Assembly (NCBI GenBank): GCA_030151885.1
Contig: JASLCG010000080.1
Location: forward strand, 1-40,707
Direction of reading: 5' to 3'
Origin: Bacteroides sp.
Lineage (GTDB): Bacteria > Bacteroidota > Bacteroidia > Bacteroidales > Bacteroidaceae
DNA length: 40,707 nucleotides
Positions 17,183 to 25,777 of this stretch are shown one piece after another. The notes beneath the pieces are model-generated. The model was not told the DNA's origin. It ran no database searches and saw only the letters and a program-made list of their open reading frames with translations. The first letter of the stretch is position 1; every line of letters begins with the position of its first letter. The position numbers and the translations under genes are program-made.

Positions 17183-18784
17183 ATGAAAACAGTAATTAAT
17201 AGAGTGATGAGCAGTATTATGCTGTTCATCATTTTCGTATCTGTAGCTTCTGCTCAGCATGTTTCAAGAATAGCTAGCAAACCTGGCGAATGCTGGTGGG
17301 GTGCATTTGTAGCATTAGGAAATCAAATGCCTTTCGCAGCAAATACGGCAAAGTTTAATCTTGCTACTCAGAATTTCAATAATCAGGTAGTACCTTTAAT
17401 GTTATCTTCTTATGGAAGATATGTATGGTCTGAACAGCCTTTTCAGTTTCAATTTGTAAACGATACATTAATTATCGAATCTGATTATGAAAAAGTTACC
17501 ACAACTATTGCAGGTACCACATTAAGAGATGCTTACTTAGATGCTTCTAAAAAGCACTTTCCAGCATCAGGAAAGTTGCCAGAGAAGCTGTTCTTCTCAA
17601 AGCCTCAGTATAATACCTGGATTGAGTTAATGTATAATCAGAACGAAGCAGATATTTTAGAGTATGCCAATCAAATCTTGAATAATGGATTTCCAACAGG
17701 TATTCTAATGGTAGATGATAATTGGCAAAAGTATTATGGTAACTTCGAGTTCAAACCTGAAAGATTTGCCAACCCTAAAGCCATGATTAAGAAACTGCAT
17801 GATCAAGACTTTAAGATAATGCTTTGGATATGTCCATTTGTTTCGCCCGATAGTCCAGAATATCGCGAGTTAGCTAGTAAAAACTTTCTAATTAAAGATG
17901 CAGATACAGGTAGACCAGCGCTCATAACTTGGTGGAATGGTGTAAGCGCTGCTTACGATTTGACTAATCCACAAGCAGTAGAGCATTTGCGTAAAGAGTT
18001 AGATTACCTTATTGAGGAGTATGGAGTAGATGGTTATAAGTTTGATGCTGGAGATGTAGCTTACATGACCGATAATTATGCTTTTTTCGATAAAAATGCA
18101 ACTACATCTGACTATTCTAAGGCTTGGGCAGAATTGGCTTTAAACTATCCGTATAATGAATTACGAGCTTCTTGGAAAATGGGTGGACAGCCACTAGTGC
18201 AAAGACTAGGAGATAAAGATTACTCTTGGAACGCTACTACGTTGCTTATTCCTGATATGATTACGGCAGGTTTATTGGGGCATGCATTTACCTGTCCTGA
18301 TATGATTGGAGGAGGACAGTTCGGTTCTTTCTTAAATGTGAGTACAGATTCTTTCGACCAAGAGTTGATAGTGCGTTCATGTCAACTTCATGCTTTAATG
18401 CCTATGATGCAGTTTTCTGTCGCTCCATGGAGAATTTTAGACCCTTCTCATTTAAAAATATGTGTGGAGTTTGCCCATTTACACGAGCAGTTTGGTGCTT
18501 ATATTTTACAAGTTGCAGAAGAATCTGCACTAACTGGCGAACCAATTTTAAGAAATATGGAGTATGAGTTTCCTCATCAGGGATATGATTTAATAACAGA
18601 TCAGTTTATGCTAGGTAAAGATTATCTAGTAGCACCAATGACAGATGGAACATATAAACGTAAAGTAACTTTACCTAAAGGTACTTGGATTGACGACTTA
18701 GGAAAGCAACACCGTGGACCTAAAGTTTTAAAAATAGCTGTACCATTAGAGCGTTTGCCATACTATAAACGTATTAAGCAATAG
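17183..18784 (+). CDS. GH31 family glycosidase, exported
   Basis: This enzyme of the alpha-glucosidase family GH31 has 533 residues from the chosen ATG. An in-frame TTG at 17165 would add six residues, but the ATG at 17183 gives a clean signal peptide (MKTVINRVMSSIMLFIIFVSVASA before QH), so I prefer it. The GH31 nucleophile is D288 in VDGYKFDAGD. Other family parts are the DDNWQKYYGNFEF strand and MLWICPFVSPDSPEY. The acid/base is probably the Asp in RLGDKDYSW. The predicted location is the periplasm. With glgB just upstream (32 bases) it probably belongs to alpha-glucan use, but GH31 also covers alpha-xylosidases and sulfoquinovosidases, so the substrate is open. Confidence 0.9.
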   Translation: MKTVINRVMSSIMLFIIFVSVASAQHVSRIASKPGECWWGAFVALGNQMPFAANTAKFNLATQNFNNQVVPLMLSSYGRYVWSEQPFQFQFVNDTLIIESDYEKVTTTIAGTTLRDAYLDASKKHFPASGKLPEKLFFSKPQYNTWIELMYNQNEADILEYANQILNNGFPTGILMVDDNWQKYYGNFEFKPERFANPKAMIKKLHDQDFKIMLWICPFVSPDSPEYRELASKNFLIKDADTGRPALITWWNGVSAAYDLTNPQAVEHLRKELDYLIEEYGVDGYKFDAGDVAYMTDNYAFFDKNATTSDYSKAWAELALNYPYNELRASWKMGGQPLVQRLGDKDYSWNATTLLIPDMITAGLLGHAFTCPDMIGGGQFGSFLNVSTDSFDQELIVRSCQLHALMPMMQFSVAPWRILDPSHLKICVEFAHLHEQFGAYILQVAEESALTGEPILRNMEYEFPHQGYDLITDQFMLGKDYLVAPMTDGTYKRKVTLPKGTWIDDLGKQHRGPKVLKIAVPLERLPYYKRIKQ

Positions 18785-18802
18785 TTAGTCAAATAATAAC
18801 GC

Positions 18803-18845
18803 AAAAAAAGGTTTACTGATTATATACTTCAGTAAACCTTTTTTT
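18803..18845. terminator. Bidirectional terminator
   Basis: A 17-bp stem (18803-18819 with 18829-18845) with a 9-base loop, seven A residues on the left and seven T residues on the right. It lies between the convergent GH31 gene and the 181-residue gene and overlaps the stop codon of the latter. Confidence 0.88.
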
Positions 18846-19389
18846 AGGCTATTTGTTTTAGTTTTGATTTTTTGCATAGTGGATAGCTCTTTATGAAGGG
18901 ACGAATTAAGTCTTTCATTTCATGATATGAATTACCGTAAAAGTAAAGTGCTGTTTCATCTTGCTTTTCCATATAACTGTGAAACTCCCCAATACCATTT
19001 AGTAATCTGCATATCTGTTCTATGGCATAATTAATATCGCACGAAGTGTAAACTTCTTCAGGAAGCTCTGTTTCATTCATATAGAGTGCCAAACCCTCAA
19101 GGCGACCTACGGGCTCATTTATATTTACACCTTTGAGTACCGAACCTTTAGGAACTCCCAATGCATCTATAGCTTGAAGTAAATGATTTATAGACTTCTC
19201 ACACTGCTCATTAAGAGTAATCTTTATTTCACAATAAGCTATCTCACCATTTTCAGCGAGGAAAGAATCTCCACCTTTCACCCGTCCGATATCATTCTCT
19301 TCAAGAATATCTCCCAGAGGATATTCATAAATATCTTCTCGGTCTATAGGTGTAAGTCGAGCGTTGAGCTTAAGCGTGAAATTGCACAT
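18844..19389 (-). CDS. Hypothetical protein, 181 residues
   Basis: I do not recognise a family. The protein is acidic overall (DREDIYEYPLGDILEEND, ETELPEEVYTS), with no signal peptide or membrane segment, so it is probably cytoplasmic. The C-terminus is basic (CKKSKLKQIA). A segment near 55-75 (YCEIKITLNEQCEKSINHLLQAIDALGVPKGSVL) looks like an alpha/beta fold. It lies alone between an outward-facing terminator and the alpha-amylase terminator, so it is probably monocistronic. Small acidic proteins of this kind can be immunity proteins, but no toxin gene lies nearby and I do not propose that role. Confidence 0.75.
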   Translation of the reverse strand: MCNFTLKLNARLTPIDREDIYEYPLGDILEENDIGRVKGGDSFLAENGEIAYCEIKITLNEQCEKSINHLLQAIDALGVPKGSVLKGVNINEPVGRLEGLALYMNETELPEEVYTSCDINYAIEQICRLLNGIGEFHSYMEKQDETALYFYGNSYHEMKDLIRPFIKSYPLCKKSKLKQIA

Positions 19390-19487
19390 ATTTATTAGCG
19401 TCTTCTTTCTTGTAAATATAATAAAATGTAAGAAGGAACCATAAATAGCATGGCTAAATTGGTTGTTCTTATTAAATTATGTATTCA

Positions 19488-19533
19488 AAAGGAGGCACAC
19501 GATTCATTAAGTAATAAATCGTGTGCCTCCTTT
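19488..19533. terminator. Terminator after the alpha-amylase gene
   Basis: A GC-rich 17-bp stem (19488-19504 with 19517-19533; core GGAGGCACACGATT) and a 12-base loop. On the minus strand it is followed by TTTTG, fitting the end of the amylase transcript, whose stop is at 19563. Confidence 0.8.
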
Positions 19534-19562
19534 AGTTTTAATAATAGAGTTTAATGCCTCTA

Positions 19563-21257
19563 CTATCGTACAAACTTAAGAATTTTACAGCTATGTGTAT
19601 TGACACTTGTAAATGTAGGTTTTTCAAAAGTAAATGAGATGGTTTCTTTTTTATTTTCAACCAAATCTATTACTTCAACTCTATTTGTTGGTGTAATCTC
19701 TAAATACTCAAATGCATGTTTAGGAATATTAATCTCAATGTCACAATCTTTATGATCAAAATTGGCAATAATTAGTATTACTTCACCCTTAAACTGACGA
19801 ATAAAGGTATAGTGTCTATGAGGATTAAAATATTGAGAGTAAGGATTTGCATACATTAAATCGAAGAATTTTCCCTGTGTAATTGCTTGTTCATCTCTTG
19901 CTGCTGTTAGAATACGAACATAGTGCTTATAAATATACTCTTCTTGTTCAGACATATTGATTAAGTTTGTATGTCCTTCATTAAACCAGCGTCTAACAGT
20001 ATCTACCGACCAATAGTCAAAAATAGTAGTTCGTCCATCTCTTCCACTATAGCCCTCTTGATCCATCCCTTTTTCTCCAAACTCTTGTCCAAAATACACC
20101 ATCATTGGTCCAACATTTATACAAGCAGAAATTGCTAATGCTGGTATAGCTTTATATGGATCATTGGCAAAAAACTCCGATGCAATACGCTGTTCATCAT
20201 GGTTCTCTAAGAAATTAAGCATCCTATCATCCAGTCCTGATAGTGCTTGCCAACAAGCTGTTATATCAGAAGCAGGCTGGCTACCATTTATAACATTTCT
20301 CAAAGTATCGTACAGTCCTACTTTATCGTATAGATAATCAAATCCACCCGTTAGTAGATAGTTTTTATATTGATTAGGATCATATGCTTCTGCTATAAAT
20401 ATAATTTGTGGGTACTCTTGTTTAACTATTGGAATTACCCAACTCCAAAATTCCACAGGTACCATTTCTACCATATCACATCTAAAGCCATCGATCTTTT
20501 TACTAGCCCAAAACAGTAAGATATCTTTCATTTTAATCCATGTGTCTGGTATTGGCTTGAAGTTTTTCTTACGATTATTTAGGTAGTCAATGCCATAATT
20601 AAGCTTTATTGTTTCATACCAATCATTACGTGTAGGGTATGCAGTGAATTGATCATTGCCAGTAGCCTTAGCAGGTTTTTCTACATAAGCATCTTGACCT
20701 GGAGCTTCCAAACTAAATTGTGGATTAAGTGTGCTATCTGTGATATAATAAAAGTTGTTGTTTACATCAAAAGCTTTTGTCTTTTTATCTTTAGCACCAA
20801 GCTGACTGCTTCCTTTTGGTTGTTTGTCCGATTTATATTGTCTGGCTACATGATTTGGTACAAAGTCAATAATTACACGAAGGTTGCTTTTATGAGATCG
20901 TTTAACTAACTCTTCAAACTCTTTCATGCGTTGACTCACATCTTCGGCCAATGCCGGAGCTATATCGTAATAGTCTTTAATGGCATAAGGTGATCCTGCA
21001 ATACCTTTCACAATAGCTGGATGATCTGCTGCTATTTTAGGTTTTGAAAAAGCCGTTTGAGTAGCGTGTTCTATTACTCCTGTGTACCAAATATGTGTAG
21101 TTCCTAATGCCTTTATTTTTTGAAGTACAGCATCTGAAAAATCATTTAATTTGCCACATCCATTTTGCTCTAAAGTACCATTCGGTACAAGATTTCCGTT
21201 AGTGTTACCAAATAGCCTAGGTAAAACTTGATATATAACTATTTTGTTTTTTTTCAT
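19563..21257 (-). CDS. Cytoplasmic GH13 alpha-amylase family protein
   Basis: This 564-residue GH13 enzyme has the barrel motifs DFVPNHVA near 131-138, KIDGFRCDMVEM with nucleophile D261, IIFIAEAYD with acid/base E290, and NFLENHDEQRIAS with D354. It has no signal peptide, so it acts in the cytoplasm, perhaps on glycogen or imported maltooligosaccharides. A C-terminal beta domain spans about residues 470-564. It begins 32 bases after the patatin-like gene's stop, so the two are probably co-transcribed. Exact activity (amylase, glucosidase or transferase) cannot be told from motifs. Confidence 0.92.
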   Translation of the reverse strand: MKKNKIVIYQVLPRLFGNTNGNLVPNGTLEQNGCGKLNDFSDAVLQKIKALGTTHIWYTGVIEHATQTAFSKPKIAADHPAIVKGIAGSPYAIKDYYDIAPALAEDVSQRMKEFEELVKRSHKSNLRVIIDFVPNHVARQYKSDKQPKGSSQLGAKDKKTKAFDVNNNFYYITDSTLNPQFSLEAPGQDAYVEKPAKATGNDQFTAYPTRNDWYETIKLNYGIDYLNNRKKNFKPIPDTWIKMKDILLFWASKKIDGFRCDMVEMVPVEFWSWVIPIVKQEYPQIIFIAEAYDPNQYKNYLLTGGFDYLYDKVGLYDTLRNVINGSQPASDITACWQALSGLDDRMLNFLENHDEQRIASEFFANDPYKAIPALAISACINVGPMMVYFGQEFGEKGMDQEGYSGRDGRTTIFDYWSVDTVRRWFNEGHTNLINMSEQEEYIYKHYVRILTAARDEQAITQGKFFDLMYANPYSQYFNPHRHYTFIRQFKGEVILIIANFDHKDCDIEINIPKHAFEYLEITPTNRVEVIDLVENKKETISFTFEKPTFTSVNTHSCKILKFVR

Positions 21258-21289
21258 GTTGTAGGTTATTATATTGTAAGTAGTTAAGA

Positions 21290-22096
21290 TTATTTATTTA
21301 TTAGTGGTTGTGACCATATTTTACCATTAATTTCAAGTCTGTCTTTTAATAAATCTGTAGCAGTATTATACCCTTGCATAAAGATGTCATTAGCTTTATC
21401 TAGCTCTGTATTACCATAGTCTTGTAGATTGTTAAGCTCAATTAAAAAGTCAGTTTTACGCATATCGTTTATAGTGTTTGCTTGAAACATAAAGTTGTAT
21501 GAGCGCATTGCTATAGATATAATATTTTTCTTATACTCTTCTGCTACCAAAGGGCTAACGTTAATTCCGACAACCTTTTCGCACTCTTTTCGGATTACAG
21601 AGACGGGTAAATTCATAAATAATCCACCATCCACGTAATGGGTATTGTTTATTTTTACTGGAGCAAATAGAACAGGCATACAGCAAGAAGCTGCAACTCT
21701 TTCAGCAATTTCCCCTTTACGAAAATTTACAATTCGTCCACGATCTAAATCCGTAGCACTGATGACAAAAGGGATTTTTAGGTCTTCAATATTCTTAGCC
21801 TTAAGGTTAGATCTTAAAAAATCCTGAAAATCAGCCAAGTCGAAGAGTCCCATTCTTGGAATAATAAACTTAGTTAGATCAAAAAACTTATGACCAGCAA
21901 AGAAATCTAATACATTATATGGTTCATTCCCATCGGCGTAAAATACTCCGGCAAGCGAGCCAGCACTAACACCTGCAATAATATCTGGTTTTACATCGTG
22001 CTCTATCAGTGCTTGAATAACACCTAGGTGTGCGAATCCTTTGATAAATCCACCACTTAGTGCAAATCCTATGTTATATTTTATTGAGTCTGCCAT
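21290..22096 (-). CDS. Patatin-like phospholipase family protein
   Basis: This 268-residue protein has the patatin Ser-Asp dyad. The nucleophile is S44 in GVSAGS, and D156 lies in YVDGGLF. The oxyanion loop is SGGFIKG at 14-20, near the usual GGGxRG, with Lys in place of Arg. It resembles the RssA/YlbK subgroup of bacterial patatin proteins and has no signal peptide. It likely hydrolyses lipid acyl esters at the inner face of the membrane. Its pairing with an amylase gene downstream looks incidental. Confidence 0.92.
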   Translation of the reverse strand: MADSIKYNIGFALSGGFIKGFAHLGVIQALIEHDVKPDIIAGVSAGSLAGVFYADGNEPYNVLDFFAGHKFFDLTKFIIPRMGLFDLADFQDFLRSNLKAKNIEDLKIPFVISATDLDRGRIVNFRKGEIAERVAASCCMPVLFAPVKINNTHYVDGGLFMNLPVSVIRKECEKVVGINVSPLVAEEYKKNIISIAMRSYNFMFQANTINDMRKTDFLIELNNLQDYGNTELDKANDIFMQGYNTATDLLKDRLEINGKIWSQPLINK

Positions 22097-22537
22097 ATAA
22101 TTTTAAGCTAATCAATTCGTTTTAAGTAAGGTCTATTAATACTAAAAGACGAATTTAGTAAAAGGAGTTAAGAATGTTAGGCTCTTTTCTATAAAAATAT
22201 AGTAATGTTTAATGCTGTGGTTTATTATTTAGAGTTTATCTTTCTTAATTGCTCTTGAAGATGCTATTCTGTAAAAATACTAGGATTAAATGGATGTTAT
22301 AGCTATTTAGAGTAAGGCTTTTACTTGTTGCCGATAAACCTGTGTTATGTCGGCAATAAGCCTCTGTCTTATTGCCGACAAGCTTGAGTCTTCTCGGCGA
22401 CGTAGAAGTGGCATATCGTAGTTATATATAAGGCTTGTCTATTTAGTCTTATTTGTTGAAGGATATTATACTCACTATAAGGGTAAGGGCTAGATTTCTA
22501 TCTATGTTGAGGCTAATAGCTACAGGAATTTATTAGC
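22097..22537. other. Intergenic region with GC-rich repeats
   Basis: No ORF is supported. Besides the repeat cluster at 22328-22408, GCTAATA (22512-22518) and TATTAGC (22531-22537) form a 7-bp dyad directly after the last stop of the SatD operon. It lacks a T-run on the minus strand, so it is a doubtful terminator. Confidence 0.45.
22328..22408. repeat. Imperfect 22-23-bp tandem repeats with alternating TTGCCGA/TCGGCAA
   Basis: Units beginning at about 22330, 22351, 22374 and 22396 share the pattern (G/C)GC..(A)ATAA.CCTCTGTCTTA in degenerate form. GTCGGCAATAAG (22349-22360) and CTTATTGCCGAC (22368-22379) form a perfect 12-bp hairpin. TTGCCGA (22328-22334) can pair instead with TCGGCAA (22350-22356), giving mutually exclusive folds. 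It is more GC-rich than its surroundings. Confidence 0.5.
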
Positions 22538-22960
22538 TTAAAAGTCGAATAATTCATCATCATACATTTTAAGATACTTTTTAATATCTATAATTATTTC
22601 GTGCTGTGAATCTTTAAAACTGTAATACCAACTTTTTTCTCCATCTTCAATCTCTTTAAACGAACCTTTAAATAGAATATCTGTAGAGCCTAGGTCATAA
22701 GAAATATAAATACTAAAAGATTTACCTGTTAAAATGATTTGACTTTCAGAAATGATAGTGATATTACATTCCAGGTCTTTCATTAGTTTGTGTATTAAGT
22801 ATTTATAGTTTACATACATACCCCCTGTATCGGTTATGTTATTTTGAAGACTACTTTTACGTAGGCTCTTTATTCCAACTTTATAAATAATAAAGACCAA
22901 TATAATAGCTGTTACACCAAATATAATAAGCCATTTATTTTCACTCATAAACTCATTCAT
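22538..22960 (-). CDS. Small membrane-anchored protein, 140 residues, last gene of SatD operon
   Basis: I recognise no family. One transmembrane segment lies near residues 10-27 (WLIIFGVTAIILVFIIYKV). After it comes a basic stretch (KSLRKSS), so the remaining 110 residues probably face the cytoplasm. That part looks like an alpha/beta domain (YKYLIHKLMKDLECNITIISESQIILTGKSFSIYISYD...) with an acidic end (DDELFDF). It starts 12 bases after the preceding gene's stop, so it is co-transcribed with the 355-residue membrane protein, DUF3307 protein and SatD-family regulator. Confidence 0.8.
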   Translation of the reverse strand: MNEFMSENKWLIIFGVTAIILVFIIYKVGIKSLRKSSLQNNITDTGGMYVNYKYLIHKLMKDLECNITIISESQIILTGKSFSIYISYDLGSTDILFKGSFKEIEDGEKSWYYSFKDSQHEIIIDIKKYLKMYDDELFDF

Positions 22961-22972
22961 AGGGATGTTGTA

Positions 22973-24040
22973 TTAGTTGGAATTTTCTTCTGATAAAAGG
23001 CTTTTTCTTTCTAGCCATAGGTAAATCCAAGCACAATAACTAAGGATTGTATATGGGAAGAACTGCGTATACAACAACTCTATATTATTAAGTTGTTTAA
23101 TAGATATAATGGTAACGCCTATTGAAATGAATAATACGATAGGAAGTAGTATTTTAAAAGGATTATACCTTTTGCAGTCGCTACCTTTAATTTTCTGTTG
23201 TTTTGTGGTTAATTGAACTTCGTAGGAATATAGTGCAATTGCATCAGTTTGTTTTACTAATAAGTCCTTTTCGCAATTATCTTCTTTGAAAATAGTTTTT
23301 ATAAGATTCTCTAGCTCTGTTAAACTCTCATTAAAAGCTTTGGAACGTTTATTCACAGAAACAGTTTTTGTAAGAAAAATAGTTTTTAAAGCTTCTTTTA
23401 TAATGGCTAGGGTATTTTCTTTAGAAATATTTAAAGTTGGTTGTTGGCTAGAGTATTTAGCTTTAAATAGCTGTATTTGTTCCCAAACAGTACATCTATT
23501 ATTTAATCGTTCTAACTCAATTATATCGTATGTAGCAAGAAGAAATTCGTGCATAGTATACTCATTGATCGGAGCGTCTTTTTTTACTTGTTGAAGTAAT
23601 TTATCAGCCGTTTTAAAAATAGTCTGTTCTAGTTCATTACTTTTTTCTTCCGACTTCATTTTTATCAGTAGGAAATAACCCCTAAAAGTAATTAAGAGTG
23701 TACTACCAATTAAAACATATTGAATAGGGTGCTCGTCTGTATAAGATAAGATTAAGTATAAGCTAGATATAACAGTTAATACCCCCCAAAACACTATAAC
23801 TAGGTTGCTTATTTGGCTTTTGACCTCTTTTACTTTTGTTGTTTTTCGAAGTAAAACAGCACATGTAAAACCTAGTGCAGCTGTAAAAAGCGTTAGCAAA
23901 GAACTATGTAGGTATTCATAATTACTAATCACCTTATAACTACCATATATGTATATGGTTAGAGATATTAGTTGCCCTAATATGAATAGTAAAGCATACT
24001 TATTTGAAAATTGGTTAGTGGAAATAGTATTATTAGTCAT
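22973..24040 (-). CDS. Unrecognised multi-pass membrane protein with central soluble domain
   Basis: This 355-residue protein has about four hydrophobic segments in the first 130 residues (YALLFILGQLISLTIYIYG; SLLTLFTAALGFTCAVLL; LVIVFWGVLTVISSLYLIL; YVLIGSTLLITFRGYFLLI). A helical soluble region of about 155 residues follows, then two C-terminal segments near 295-340 (FKILLPIVLFISIGVTIISI; FFPYTILSYCAWIYLWL). The soluble part is charged and probably coiled. I recognise no catalytic motif. It is the third gene of the SatD operon, with gaps of 22 and 12 bases to its neighbours. A sensor or effector role is possible but not shown. Confidence 0.82.
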   Translation of the reverse strand: MTNNTISTNQFSNKYALLFILGQLISLTIYIYGSYKVISNYEYLHSSLLTLFTAALGFTCAVLLRKTTKVKEVKSQISNLVIVFWGVLTVISSLYLILSYTDEHPIQYVLIGSTLLITFRGYFLLIKMKSEEKSNELEQTIFKTADKLLQQVKKDAPINEYTMHEFLLATYDIIELERLNNRCTVWEQIQLFKAKYSSQQPTLNISKENTLAIIKEALKTIFLTKTVSVNKRSKAFNESLTELENLIKTIFKEDNCEKDLLVKQTDAIALYSYEVQLTTKQQKIKGSDCKRYNPFKILLPIVLFISIGVTIISIKQLNNIELLYTQFFPYTILSYCAWIYLWLERKSLLSEENSN

Positions 24041-24062
24041 GTTATAAAACTTTACACTTGAA

Positions 24063-24821
24063 TTACAAAAGTATTAAATATTGTGCTATAAGTCCTACTA
24101 TTATAGCAATAGTAAAGCTAGCCATGGTTCCTATTAAAACATATTCTGTTGCTTTCAGTTCATTTTCTTTATGTAATTCTCCAAACCTAAAAACAGATTT
24201 AAGTGTAATAAGCACTCCTATAGCTGTAAAGTTATTAATCAGAATAAAGGTTATAATAAGCACTCTTTCTAAATAACCAATCCACTGTCCTGCATTATTA
24301 ATACTGTTTGGAATGTTTCTATTAGGTACTAACTTCTTCAGACATAAGCTTAAAAATATGGATGTTGGTTTTGTAATAAAAATATAAGCTATACTTATAA
24401 TTAGAAATTTGTAGTAACCATAATCAGTTAGCCAATAAGTGAAAAATGGACTATGACTTTCACTATAAAATCGTACTATTAAGAGTATGATAAAGGAGTG
24501 AAAGAGTTGATCTATTAGAAAGAGCTTAACAGATTCTTTTCTAGTAGTATAAGATTTAACTGTATCTAACACCATGTGGCTAAAGAATATTATAAATGAT
24601 ATGGTTAGGGCTTTTGAGTTATTTAAAATAATAAAAGTTAATATGCCATGTATAGCACTGTGTGTAATCAAGAATAGGAACCTATTGGTTTGTGGAATAT
24701 TTGATGTTCCATTTTTATTGCGTCCCATTTTTCCTAAGTGCATACGGTCTGTTTGCAGTACAAAATCGCCAATAATATGTGCTAAGAATAGTTGAAGTAA
24801 AAGAGTTAAAGTACTATCCAT
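24063..24821 (-). CDS. DUF3307 family membrane protein
   Basis: This 252-residue inner-membrane protein has the DUF3307 signature at its N-terminus (FLAHIIGDFVLQTDRMHLGK, residues 12-31) followed by several hydrophobic segments (FLFLITHSAIHGILTFIIL; FIIFFSHMVLDTVKSY and others). The family's function is not established. It sits 11 bases after a SatD-family regulator, a pairing seen in various bacteria as far as I recall. The His and Asp residues in the first segments (H15, D19 and the HMVLD motif) recall metal-binding membrane proteins, but this is only a resemblance. Confidence 0.88.
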   Translation of the reverse strand: MDSTLTLLLQLFLAHIIGDFVLQTDRMHLGKMGRNKNGTSNIPQTNRFLFLITHSAIHGILTFIILNNSKALTISFIIFFSHMVLDTVKSYTTRKESVKLFLIDQLFHSFIILLIVRFYSESHSPFFTYWLTDYGYYKFLIISIAYIFITKPTSIFLSLCLKKLVPNRNIPNSINNAGQWIGYLERVLIITFILINNFTAIGVLITLKSVFRFGELHKENELKATEYVLIGTMASFTIAIIVGLIAQYLILL

Positions 24822-24832
24822 AAGTGTTTGTA

Positions 24833-25471
24833 TTAGTATTTTTCTTGTACTAGTATATTAAAACGAGTTAAGTAGTTTCTTACTAACTGCTCTTTTGCAG
24901 CACTTAATATTTTACTAACATTTTGGTGTGTTGTATTTAGCTTTGTTGCTATTTCTCTTTGTGTGGTATTGATTAATAGAGCATAATATACAGCTTTTGC
25001 TTGTGTTATGCTCCAGTTAGTTATTATATCATCTGCAAAAGCTGTGCTTACAAAGAGTTCGTCATTAACATCTGGCCAGGGAGTTCGGATAGCTAAATTT
25101 CTTTTACCCAATTGATCAAATTCCCAACCAGAATTATGGAAAGCTTCACCATCTGATGTTATAAGCTCTCCCGAGTCATATGAAACACTTCCAATACCAA
25201 TAGCTATGCGTGCATCCCATTTTTGTGAAGCACTATCTGGAGTATGTAGTTGTATACTACTTCTTAATAAAATAGCAATGTATGCAGATTGAGTAGCATC
25301 ATACACCAATACTTGAAAGCTATCTCCTCTAAAGAATTCAATTTTTATATCAGTAAGTTTTCCTATTGCCTTTGCAGTCTCTTTTATTGTACAAATCAGG
25401 TCTGACTTGTGCTTTAATGGTATAGCTGTAGAGGATATAATATCACCTGTAATAACTCCTATTGTTTGCAT
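24833..25471 (-). CDS. SatD-family protein: class III cyclase-like domain plus C-terminal HTH
   Basis: This 212-residue cytoplasmic protein belongs to the SatD family. Residues 1-150 read like a class III nucleotidyl cyclase fold: GVITGDIISST with D10, FFRGDSFQVLV with D50, then DARIAIGIGSVSYDSGELITSDGEAFHNSG. D10 and D50 match the two metal-binding Asp of cyclases. The catalytic Asn and Arg positions are H112 and W116, so cyclase activity is unlikely and nucleotide or metal sensing is more plausible. Residues about 155-200 form an HTH of the sigma-70 region 4/LuxR type (TTQREIATKLNTTHQNVSKIL). It heads a tight four-gene operon with three membrane proteins. A promoter with an overlapping dyad lies upstream, so autoregulation is likely. 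The cyclase comparison is mine. Confidence 0.87.
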   Translation of the reverse strand: MQTIGVITGDIISSTAIPLKHKSDLICTIKETAKAIGKLTDIKIEFFRGDSFQVLVYDATQSAYIAILLRSSIQLHTPDSASQKWDARIAIGIGSVSYDSGELITSDGEAFHNSGWEFDQLGKRNLAIRTPWPDVNDELFVSTAFADDIITNWSITQAKAVYYALLINTTQREIATKLNTTHQNVSKILSAAKEQLVRNYLTRFNILVQEKY

Positions 25472-25499
25472 ATTTGTATTATTTAGCTAAGCTCTTTTT

Positions 25500-25547
25500 C
25501 AAAGATAATATTATTATTGAATGTTCAATCATTAAAGGTTGAATATT
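25500..25547 (-). promoter_or_regulatory. Promoter and dyad operator of the SatD operon
   Basis: On the minus strand TATCTTTG (25500-25507) is an exact TAnnTTTG box, and TTG at 25526-25528 sits 18 bases upstream as a -33 box. The dyad AATgTTCAA-N10-TTGAAtATT (25520-25528 and 25539-25547) has one mismatch and covers the -33 element. A repressor or activator bound there, possibly the SatD-family protein itself, would control the operon. Confidence 0.6.
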
Positions 25548-25777
25548 GTGATTTCAACTCTTTTTGGTTGATTATGTTATGAGTGTTTCTTTTATCTATG
25601 AAAGATTTTTTAGTTTGAATGAATTCTACTATTAATTAAGAAACTAGTTTTAGCCTTTTGTCAAAAAGTATAAATCATTATTAATATTTAAATAGCTAAA
25701 ATTAAAATTATTACTTACTTTGTGGTTAAATATTTGATAAATGTAATGTATTATCAAATGATCACGATATGATTAAT

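Noticed and set aside
18844..19389. Immunity protein of a toxin system
   Set aside because: No toxin, secretion or polymorphic-toxin gene is nearby; the acidic composition alone is not enough.
22349..22379. Perfect 12-bp hairpin as terminator of the SatD operon
   Set aside because: It has no T-run on the minus strand and lies about 160 bases beyond the last stop; repeats or RNA structure explain it better.
22328..22408. CRISPR array
   Set aside because: The units are only 22-23 bases, degenerate and inverted relative to each other, with no spacers and no cas genes in the window.
22538..25471. Pycsar anti-phage system
   Set aside because: The cyclase-like domain lacks the catalytic Asn and Arg and is fused to an HTH; no known Pycsar effector domain is recognised in the membrane proteins.
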